A DNA stretch of 64,000 nucleotides from Sipunculus nudus (taxonomy: Eukaryota > Annelida > Sipuncula > Golfingiida > Sipunculidae), in contig CM049319.1 of NCBI GenBank assembly GCA_026874595.1, positions 51,908,917 to 51,972,916 of the forward strand, written 5' to 3'. Numbering within the stretch: position 1 is the first letter of the stretch; each line of letters begins with the position of its first letter. Position numbers and translations under genes: made by a program. This document shows positions 27,001 to 39,000 of this stretch, piece by piece. The notes under the pieces are model-generated. The model was not told the DNA's origin. It saw only the letters and a program-made list of their open reading frames with translations, and searched no databases.

Positions 27001-30000
27001 AAAAACTAAAACACCGGCACTATGACATGTTGAGACATCTTCAGGGGAAAATAAAAACTTAAACATATTGAGAAGGCAAGCATGAAGATCACAGGAAGCT
27101 AAAAAAACAAGAGGCAGAAGCAGGGGACATAAATTCCACGAATATGCTTGTTTTTCCCAGTTTCTCAAAACTGCCCACGGGGGCTGCCATTTTGCATACA
27201 AACTAATACCTGGATGTCACAGGTATACCACTAGTTAATATAAAGGTGCTTCAAGGTATATGAATTTTTCTATCTGTGTATTTTTCACAGAGATTCCAGA
27301 AATTCCAGAGGAATTGGTGGATGGGAAAGAGGCATCTGATGACGACTATGACTTAGACTTTGAAGAGGAGGAAGTCAATGAGGTGAGCAGTAGTAGTTTA
27401 ATAACTAGCAGATATCACCTATCACATTAGTCACAATCAGCTTTAAGCTAGCATTCTTAGATGGGTATGTGTATCAGGGGTTGTAATACTTGAAATTTTT
27501 ACCTTTTCCCTGGAATTGTATTAATACAGATTTGCCTTTCTGCAAAAAAATTACCTTTCTGCTAAAGATGCCACCGACCATCATATCAAACTTTCAGTCA
27601 CACTTTGCTCAGTGTAATATCAGTTTTTGCCATCCTGCATGCCGCCATCTAACATGCACACTTGCATGCAAAAAGAACTGTTTTCAATAGTAATTATCAC
27701 TGAGACTGTCATATCAGAAACAGTATAGTGCAGTGAATAAAGCATTGGAAAATATAAAAGATGAGCGCCAAAGTGATAGGACAGTACAAAAATTATAAAC
27801 CATTTTCGTAATGTGGGAAAATATATTTTTTTATAAGAATCTCTGACCTTGGACAGGCCACATCAACACACTCTTAGGCTTCACCTGGGATCAAACCCTG
27901 TTTGTCAGCAGAAGGGCCATGCATTTTACTGCTTGGCTGTCATAGAGTTCCATTTTCGTGATTTCATCAAACAGTATCCTGCACAGAGTATATCCAGAGC
28001 TATATAAGGTTGTTTAATTTGCTTGCAAAACCTTAATAAGTTTATGAGGACACAAGATAGCACTGATATATTTTAATAATTGCATAAAAGTTTTCATATC
28101 TTTTACAATATCTTTGATTCACAAGTTGAAGTAAAGATATGTTAGAATTTATAGTTACATTTTTTAGCCTTTCAACTGTTGATGCTGCAGGCATGATAAT
28201 ACATAAGATAATGATTGATAAGGCCAAACAATATGAATATTCACCTGTCTCTTTTGCAAATATTGCAAGTATGAAATCCTTTTGAACAAAAAGCCATTAT
28301 ATTCATTTATTTATATGGCCCAAAACTCAAGAAAAGTACAGGAGATTTCTGTTGGAAAAACATGAATTGCCCCATCTTATATTTCACTCTTTGTCTGTCC
28401 TTCTGTCTGTCCATCTGTCTGTCTGTCTTTCAGGTTTTGTTTCTGTGTGATAATTTTCCTAGATATTATGCAATTTCATTTAAATTTTGGTCACTGATTG
28501 CTCTCATACATACCTTTGGTTGGGATTGGTTTTGTCTGTCTGAAAATTTATTCTCACCAGCTCCAAAACAAAAAAAATAAATTCTGCTGATATTTCACAA
28601 CCGAAATAACGACATGTTTAGATATCTTCAGGGCACTATGAAAACTGAAACACAGCCTCTTTGACATGTGGAGACATCTTCAGATGAAAATAAAAACTAA
28701 AACATTGATAAGGCAAGCGTAAGTGACAACAAGAGGGTTGTCTTGTATAGCTCTGCGAAAATTATTGTTTTATTAAAACATGCAGTAGATACAGCATACT
28801 TGGTTAAATGATCAGACCCTGGAAGCTGAGACTAATATTGGTCCCATCTGCACTGTACCTCATAGCTATTATGTCTTCTTTAACAGGAGATCGTGGAGAT
28901 TGTTAACGTTGCTCGTGAAGCTCACGGTGATATAGATCGTCAACATGTTGAGGAGGACGAAACAATTGTTGATGAGGAAAACAGCTCTCCAAATACCTCC
29001 AAAATAATAAAAAAGTAAGTCTATGTGTGTGGGTGTGAGAATGTCAGTGGGTTGTAGTTCAACAAAAGCATTTTCTTACCCAAACTAAAATAAAAACAAA
29101 ATGCTTCTATCCATGAAAATAAAAAAAAATATCAGCAATAATATTAACTAAGACAACCATTTCTGAGAAATAATGTATTTATAGCAATTCTGAGGAATGC
29201 TTTCAGACCAGATGGTAAGGTTATGGAACAACCCACATGCTCACAAAACATCAGTTTTAGCTCAATTTACTGAAAGTCATCTGAGCTATAGCGATCACCC
29301 TTTGTCCATCATCTGGCCTTCTGGCTGGCCATTAACAGGGCACAAATCGCAACCATAAAGCCTAGAATCATTAATCTCTGCATCATGAGAGGTCTTCAAA
29401 AAATCTCCTCAGATTCCTGAAATAAGGTCACTGTGACCTATATTCTGAGTTCAGGAGTGTGTTAAACCCCCCCCCCCCAGGAAATAATTAAAAAGTACAC
29501 ACATTGCCAGATTCCTCAGGAACGGCTTGAAAGATTGTCATCAAATTTGGTGTCCTTATGGGTCTTAATGAACCTTAGCTACTTGGCATGAATGGTGGCA
29601 CCACCTGCATTATCTTAATAATTATGAATTTGTACCAGTATTTTTTAGAAAACTTGGTCTGTTAACAAGGCAAAAATACTGGCCGTAAAAGCTAGAATCA
29701 TGAACCTTTGCATCCTGAGACTTCCTCAAAAGTTCTTCTCAGAACCCTGAAATAAGGTCACTGTGACCTATATTCTCCATGCAACGGGGGTGTTTGAGCA
29801 CCCAAGAAATAATGTAACAAATATATATAAATAACTAGATTTCTCAGGTGAAAGGCTGGATGGCTAGTTATTAAATTTGGTATGCTTATTGGTCTTGACG
29901 AACTTAAGCTTATATGCATGAATGATAATGCCACCTACATTATCTTACTTTGTTGCCTGTTCAAGGACATATGGTCAACAACTTGCCTGAGCGTCATGAC

Positions 30001-33000
30001 CTATGGGTCACTTGTTACTTGGCCAATTTCAAGGGGAACATTAATATAGAGTAAAAGATGAAGGGACCTTATTTTCAACAAGGTAAATAGTTACCTACCT
30101 TACTCATTATTTAAGAAACTTTTTTTTTAACATGAGAAATCAGTCTAAATTTTACAACATATCAGCCCAACTTATGATAGTTAAGGTCATTGATCACATG
30201 CAAAGTCAGCCTCGGTGAATAGCTGCTGATTGAATGAGGTCATTAAACACTCTTTAAAAATATATCCAGTTAAAACAAAGATGGCTACTCATGCAAGAAG
30301 ACAAATGGACATCAGGTCATTGTTAAGAGTCCAAAAAGTTGTGAAACATGAACTATTATTCAGCTGTCACATACATATGCAGATTTCTTAGAAATTGTTG
30401 GAAAATATAAACTGTTAAGAAATTATCTAAAAAAATAATGGACACACATTGGTAGAATAGAGTATTTCTGTGTATTGAGTCTTCAGTCTTCTCTCACATT
30501 AATGATTTATATTACAGACATATGCTGGACACACTCGGAGAAGAAAGATATGAACAAGTCAAGAAATACTGTGAGGGACAGAATGTTCCAGAGGCAGAAC
30601 TCAGGTAAGACATGTATATATTTGTACAGATTTGTGTGTTTATCTGTATAGATTTATTGGGTTATCAGTGCACTGTGGTTAGTGTTATATTTGCGAGGGT
30701 TTCTAAATTGCAATATTTGCGAAAGGGAAAAATTGTGAAAATCGTCAAAACAAGGTGTGATATAAAGAAAAAATTGGGACTGTGAAAAAAATGGTTATTT
30801 TATTTAGGTGGTCGCTTAACTGAGCTGGTAATTAAGTGAGGTTTCACTGTATAAAGCAACTTCTTGGGCATCTCATGTAAATAATTTGAATAGATTATTT
30901 CTAAAAGAATTTCACAAAGTTGGCATAGACTTTGAGAATTAATGGAGTATTTTAACGCCTTCCCGCCCTTATTTTGCAATGTACATTTCGTTAGAAAACT
31001 CTCTCCGCTAATTCTGCAGCTCCCTGCATGTTCACAGATAATCAGTTTAATAAGTCCTCCGTCCTCGCATCTACCGTGTCACACTCAGTTACAAACTGAA
31101 GTTATTTTGGAATACAGACTCTTTATATGAAGCGCGGAATGTGGTAAAAAATGGAAGAATCATATTTTCCTATAACATAAAGGCATTCTCGATAGAAAAC
31201 AGTCATTATTATAATGTAATTGATAGTTGCCTTTGTTAATCAAGCACTTGAAAGTAGCAGCAAACCGACTGACTTTTGATAAAACTCGATGATCGGCCCA
31301 CCACTATTAATATATAACATAGAGTTTCTCACCTGATTTTAGTTCTCTGCAAAATTTGAACATATTTAATAAGGTCTGAAGTCATATTGTTGTTTAATGT
31401 TATGTACTAGCCTGAATAAATCAGGAAACAACAAAATTGGCAAGACTTGTTTAATGCAGATCTTCCAACATGCCGAACAACTGACTGAGCACCCATAGCA
31501 TACATAATAAAAGGAAAATGTAATTTCAACTCTCACCCATAGGTGGCAGCATCGGCTGTACTACACATATGATGCACTATTGCGGTGCTTTTGTTGGAAT
31601 CTGTATCACATGGAGAACATTGGAATACAGTGATGCTCGTAGTTAATTTTTAGCTTGGAAGGCTGTAATTCAGCTAAAATCTTTAGAGTTCTATTTTGGA
31701 GGAAAAGTCCTTTTCCATGTACACCCCATTTGTTTGTCCCTTCGATGGAACCAGTCCAATCGCTGGAAGAAGAGCTCCTTTGCAAACTGATACAGGTCTG
31801 TATCAAGAGAAACCTTTTCTTTTACCTTAGTCATTAAGTCCTCAGGAATAGTGGTCTTGCTGGCATAGGTGTCTTCCCTTTGCTTAAAATTCCTCATAAA
31901 TTCAAGATTGAATGTGCGCTCGAAGATATATTGTGATTCTGCTTGATAATCAGTCAATCCAAAGTAAGGAATATTCTTCAGATTTTCCTTAGCACTCTGT
32001 AGCATATTCCTTTTTCTTTCTTCTTCTTGCATTGAGCTGAATAGAAGCGTGAAAACATTAAAATTGTTAATGCATAGAATTATTCAACAAATATAGGAAG
32101 GAGGACTACTGAAATGGTCCACATCCTTTTGTCCATCCATCTGTCCAGCCCCCTTATTTTACCAAATATCTCAAAAACCCCTGCTGTTTTTTGTATTCGC
32201 CCTTCTTATGACAGGAGTATTATGGACTACCCACCATCCATCCGTCCCTCCATCTGTAAACTTTTAGTGTCACTGCAATAACTGACCAGGGCTTTGATGG
32301 ATTTTCGCAGAACTAGTCAAAAGTACTTGCCAACAGATTATCTTGCCCAAGTTCGATTTAGGCAATGTCCAAGCATATTTAATAAGGTCACAGGTCACTC
32401 AGCTACTTTGTGGTGTTGCGGCAATAAATTGCAAAAAATATGAAGGATTTTGATAAAACTCATCAGAAATGTTAATAAATAAAATATCTTGCGTAAGTTC
32501 GAATTCCAGCAAAATTCATGCATATATAATGAGGTCAGAGGTTACCACACTTTGGAGGCACCTAGGTGACTTTCCGAAAATCTAATGGATTTTAATTAAA
32601 CTCATTATACATATTGACTAAAAGACTTTCTCACCTGATTTAGATTCTAATCAAAATTCATGCATATTTAGTGAGGTCAAAGGTCACCAAACTTTGGAGG
32701 CACCTTGGTGACTTGCCGAAAATCTAATGGATTTTTATGAAACTCATTATACATATTTACCAGTAGGCTTTCTCACCTGGTTTATATTCTCTTCAAAATT
32801 CATACATATTTAATGAGGTCACATGATCACCAGATACAAGACAGGCATATTATGCATGTTTGCAGTGCTCTCTTTTCACAATATTTTGCAGACTTACTCC
32901 TCACATGACTGACATGTCAAGACAACCTGTAGGTAGCGCCACCTCTGTTGAACTTTTTCCTGCAAACCAAAATTTTCTTTTCCACCTTTTTCAGATAAGG

Positions 33001-36000
33001 CGGAACACTTTAGACTTCATATCATACACAAGAATTCCTTTGATCTAGGGGAATAGAATACTATATTAAGTATAATTATTTACAAACTGATGTTTCCAAA
33101 AGACTTTGTATTTTGCTGATTGTTTTTTTTTTATTTACCCATTATCATGCACTGTGTTTGAGTCAACGTAAGACCTGATGCTTAGGTCTCTTCTTCAAAT
33201 CTGTACAGTTTCCAAATTACATCCCCCAACACTCTCAGTTAGAAACAGGACCATCTGGATAACTAAAAAGTTAATCACCCACTTCCTTTTTATATCCATT
33301 TTGTATATTGTAAATTGAAAGGTAACAGAACAGCACTTGCCTGTGGTTGTAGCAGCCAACTAGAGACAAGTTAGCCAGCATCCGGGTCTGTCTGTTTGTA
33401 GCCAGGTTTGATGGACATGCCAAAAAATCTTCCAAAGTCACATTCACCCAGTTGTGTCCTAAAACATGAAGACAAAAATATGATTTCTTCTTGGATGTTG
33501 GAAAAAAAACTGGAAGAAAGAGCTGTCTGCCATATTTTTGTGGAAGAAATGAAAAGGAATGCGAAGAAATGGTTCAAGAATTTCCTTCTGCCTTAGTTCA
33601 TGTTCACATAGTCAGTAAAGCATATAGAAGGATGTAGCCTAGTGGTGAAATTCAGTGTTTGTGACCTAGCTTTCGGCGCTATAGGTCAGCTGGGCTTTTA
33701 TCATACAAGTGTTTCCAGCCAAGATAAAGAGTTTCAGATCCAGAACATATTTTTTATATATATGAATATTTTATGACTATCCCAAAATTGTGACTTCATA
33801 GTGAGCTTATATTTACATGAATATTAAGGTGCTTTTTATATCTGAGCTATAGTTGTGGTCCATTGTCCATCATCCATCCATCTGGCTGTCCTTCTGTCTG
33901 TCTGTTAGACAGGCACATTTTGAAAATATTAGACCTACTAATCCAAAATTCTGCATACTGTAAGATGTCCCCAAAATCTCCTACCATAGTGAAAATTGGA
34001 TCACTGGGACTTGGCTCCTTTGAGATATTAAGGAAAAAACCTGTTTTCCATAAAAAAGCCATTGTTACACTTAAAATCTGTCTAATATTGAAACCAATAA
34101 TATGTTTTTGATCATATTTAGTATTCATATTCTGCCATACATTTTCCATGAACATATCAAAAAAAGGGTCAGCACTGGGTATTTTTTGAAGTTATCAACC
34201 AAAATATAATGCAATTAAAAAAAATCAAGAAATATATTTACTCACTAAACATGAGATTTGCTGAAGCTGGAGACTTTTTTTCAGGGATATAACTTTATTT
34301 AATCAAGATTCAATTGTTTATCCAAAATTAGATCTGAATTTTGCAAACATTCAAGTAATTAGCATAAATGAAAAATGAAAACGTTTAATTTTGTCCAACT
34401 TTGCAACGGCATGTTTTTCCCCTGTAAGCACTGTTTATGTGATTTTCATAGCAAATATACATAAGGATATAATCTTTTAAAATCTGAAATTTCAAAGGAA
34501 TTGATTGAAAAGAGTAGCTTTCATTTAAGTTTTCATACACCATGTTGTGTTGTTTACATCAAGCCAACCTAGTATTACAGCCATCACTTGTGTTATGTAA
34601 TACACTTAAGGCAGCTTGCCTTGGCTCAGCTTGGCCACTACTAGCAGGCTTCCCCTCCGTCCTGAACTCCCCCCCCCCCCCCCACCCTCGATGGTGCATT
34701 AACTAAATGAATGTTATAATTTTCTGTATTTGATTCATTCTCATTCCAGGCTATGCTACATTTTAGATTTTGTATTGTACCACCAGGGTTACAATGATTA
34801 AAGTGCACATTTAATTATGTCCACAAAGTGGTGTATTGCTGTGAAAGTGTGGATGTTCATCAGATGAGTAATTCCTTACTTCAGAAGAGTAAAAATTTCA
34901 CCCGGTGTAAAATTGACTATCATTTTCAGTAATAAATCATAGCTGAGATAGTAATTACCACAATGATTTTGTTTCTCCCTCATTCAACCAACAGTGTGTA
35001 TACTTTATTTGAAAAGATGTTTATATTTTATCAAATTTCCTTAATCTTTTATTTTGGTGAATAAAATTAAGCATGTACTGAAAACTCCAATGTACAAAAC
35101 TTTTTAATAGTGATTCAAGGAATAATCTTGAAGATGCTATGTTTTGGCATTACTTTCTTTTAAATTCAGTTTAAACATTTGTGATTTAAAAATAATAAAA
35201 AATATGTGTATGCATTATATGACCTGATATGAGTTACACCCAGGATAAATAATGATTTCAACTTAGAAATCTGATATTTTAACTTATATTTTTAGATTGT
35301 TTAATACAAATTTATAAAACCTGAAAATAAAAAAAAATGAATCTGATAAAAACTATTAACGGAAAAAGTGGATATGCTAAAAAAAATAGTCTTTAATATA
35401 AACTTATACTTAAATGCATTATTCTCTTGAAAGTGAAATAAAGGTATCAGCCCGTTCTGTCCATCTATAAATTTTTTATGTGCATCACAGTATCTCAAAA
35501 CATTAACTGTTTTTCTTCATGACAGTCTTGTCAGAGTATAAGACAGTCTTGTAAGAGTATATGTTTGGCAATCATATATTTAGAACTTTACTATAACCAA
35601 GTAAGAGGGCCCCTTTCCTCTTAGCTTCTCATATGCTTATATTTATGAAAAACATTACAATAGAATATTTTGCATTTGCAAAAATTTCAAACTTCAGCTG
35701 AGCGCCGTGACCCATGGGTCCCTTGTTACCAAAAGTCAACCCCCATTCAATCAGCAAATAAACATTAGACAACAGAGCCAACTGAAATAATATGATTTAT
35801 TTTCATATATTTATAATGAATGACCACCTTTTGTGAGTAGATAGCCATACCATGTTTGGCTGATGGTATGACATTTCCAGTTTTTCACAGGTATTTTATT
35901 TTTTTTTTAAAGAATTACCACTTACCAAAATATAATTATTTACTGCCATATCAGTGGAAATATCAGTAACTAGGACAGACTTATCAAAGATTGCCTTGGT

Positions 36001-39000
36001 GTCCCCTAGATATTTAAAATAATTATAAATTCAATATATTCAGATATTTAGCTGATAACATATGCTTAAAGTGTTAACAATTCACAGGCAAAGAGATACT
36101 TTTGGCAGGTAATTTGACAGAAGGTGGTTCATACCGCTATAACACAGTGGATATAGCTTCGTCATTGCTTTTATACCATTGCACATCACTCTCGTGTCTA
36201 CCCAGGTTGACCCTCTTTGTACTTGTTTCCATTCACTCAAGTAACGCAAAACTGGTTCACGAAGCCATGTGAAATAAAGGTATCTACAATACAAACAAAA
36301 AAAAATCATCACATTTTCAGCATTTGCAACAGAAGAGAGATACATTTAAAATTCTTCACAATGTTAGACCTGTATTGTAAATCTCAGAACCATGAATTTA
36401 AGCATGATATTTTTTGAATATCGTAAAATATCATGTTGCAGAAAAAAACAGTCCTTTATAAAACTGGATTGAAACCTTTTTCCTAGTTAAAAACTCTATT
36501 CAGTATTGATGACTGTTGAAAGAAATAATAAAAGAAATTAAATACTGATTATCAGGTTGAGATTATTTTTAAACCTGTAGTACCGTTTTGAAGTGGGTTG
36601 ATTAAGTATTTGTATTTAAACCAGAAACCTGTAAGACTGTATTTGTAGAGAACATGGATATCATTGCACACAGGCTGCTTGTTTTGTTAATATCAACATA
36701 TTTATAATATGTTGGAACCCTCTATTCGCAAATGGCATTTTGCAACAAGTTACTTTTCTGTCTCTGCATTTATGCAACCAACCACCTTAGGTTACATGTT
36801 TTTCCTGTTGTCAGCATTGCTGTTTTCACAAACATGTTGATAAACAAGTTCATATATCCTAAACAAAGGCATTATAAGAAATTTTCACAACCAAAATTAC
36901 CCTTAGATCATTAATATATACACAGAGGAAGCCAGAAATCACATGAATTCTTTTTCAAAAGGTAGGTGAATGGGCACCTTTAAGGTTTTGCTTAACAACC
37001 AATATTTAATTTTAGGTCACAAAAAACTTGTCAAAAGAAAGTTGAGAAAACATTGAAAGAACACCACAGAATTTGACTTTATTGTGACCTGCTCTTCGTT
37101 TTCCAATATGGAGTATCTTTTCCAATATGGAGTATCTTTTGTTATAAAATTACTGTGATCAATGTATATTAATGATCTTTTATGTCATGTGACAACTCTG
37201 TAAATAAAAACTCTTGTGAAGGGTAAGGCTTGCCAGATGCAGTCAGGTCTGGCTAAGCTTGTATTTTAGCCAACTTGTATGCCCCCCCCCCCCCCCTCCC
37301 CTAATAAAGTTCATCTTTATCTGTCATCGGTCTCAAGTTTTATCCATCTCCTTTTGTTTCAAGTAAACTCATATTTCAACTTTGTAACACTACTTTTATG
37401 AGGAGACTGCATCATTTAACTACTGCACCCAGTATGGAATTGCCTTTTCATCCCATTCCATCCCCCTGTTTTAACCTGAACCTGAATTTTTTATACACAA
37501 CTTGACATCTGTAAAATATTCCTAGCATCATTAATCAGACAAGTGTGTTTTACAAATGTCTCCCTAACTGAATAAGTCCTTTTCTGCCCTTTTTTTCTGA
37601 TGCACATGGCACTGCCACCAAACTCTTTTGTCGGAAAATTTCTCATCCAGCTCTCTTCCTCGGAGAATTTTTGGGTACGCATCGCATGCACTTATCCAAC
37701 CCTGACAGGTTGGTTTCTCCCTGTCTCTTGAAACTACTCTTAAAAAGGGGGCTGCCATTTTGCATACACACTAAAATCCAGATGTAAGTGGTTGCATGTC
37801 GAAATCATATGTATTCAGGTTGGTTTATGAATTAATTGTTCTGTCATACTTTTCATTATGTTTGTTGGATTCAGATTTGATTAATTCCAAATGTACCAAT
37901 ATCTCACATTAAAGATGTATATTGACAAAAATCTCGTTCATGTTCGAAGATGGGTGACCTTGACCTACTTTTCAAGGTCACAGAGCTTGTAATAGAATAA
38001 AACTTAGAAGCTTATTTTTCAGGAAGCATTTGGTGGATTGTTATGAATCATGGTACATACCTCTCCATTTTAAATTTATAACTGAGACATGTACAGATAT
38101 ACATCCATGTGAGAACAGATATTTAGTACTTGTTACTGTTACCACCTCTAAACACTGTTGTTTTGGCTGAGGGCTTTTGTCAGCTTTTGCTGATATTCTA
38201 GTTGTTAATGAGTATTCACTGTCTTACCTCCTTTTGCGTTTTGTTAATTCCAGCCTAGAGATAGCATTTGGCACACATTCATGCAGTATAGTCCAGTCAG
38301 GGTGAACACCGCATATATCATTTTGTGTGTAGCGTGTAAAGAGCCACAAGAGATGGGATTTTTTAGGCACACTACAGTGACATCTTAGGCCATATGTTTT
38401 TGTACAGATGCATGGATCTCCTTCTAAATTGCTGGTCAGTTCTCTCTCAAAGTTAGATCCTCCTGTTTTCTGAATATGAAGAAACACAAGAACATCTGTG
38501 TTTATAAAATCTGGGTTAATTGCTCGGTCCAGAACAGACTCATTAAACAGGATAGTATAATGACTTTGAGACCAGAATTGTCTTGAAAGTTCAAAGCTGA
38601 CCTCACTCTGTTCTGGTTTTCTTAAACACAAAATGAAAGCCAAAGTAAAGCCCAGCAAGAAAGGCAGAATTGCCCATGCTGCAGTCTTTGATATTGACAT
38701 GATAACACACAGTTTCAAAGTTATAAATGTCAAATTTAAAATCTGCACCTGCACAGATGGTCATAATGCATCCCAGGCAATCTTTGATATTGACATGATA
38801 ACACAGTATTTTAAGACAGCTACTGTGAAAAATTATATATGCAAATTTGATGTCTGTAGCTGCACTTATAAACTTCATGCATATGGTAAGCATGCAACCT
38901 TACTGGGCAGTAGAGGTTGAAAATTTGCTCACGGCAGGTTTCCAGTCATCTGAAGGTGGCTGATTAATTTTGATTTGGATATCTAAATTATGTACCACAG

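Noticed and set aside
33620-33735. GTAGCCTAGTGGT, an A-box-like sequence, as a tRNA or SINE
   Set aside because: No B-box at the right distance and no cloverleaf.
31691-38700. HS6ST as a retrocopy or pseudogene
   Set aside because: It has three introns in frame, intact PAPS-binding and catalytic motifs and a single terminal stop, so it reads as a functional gene.
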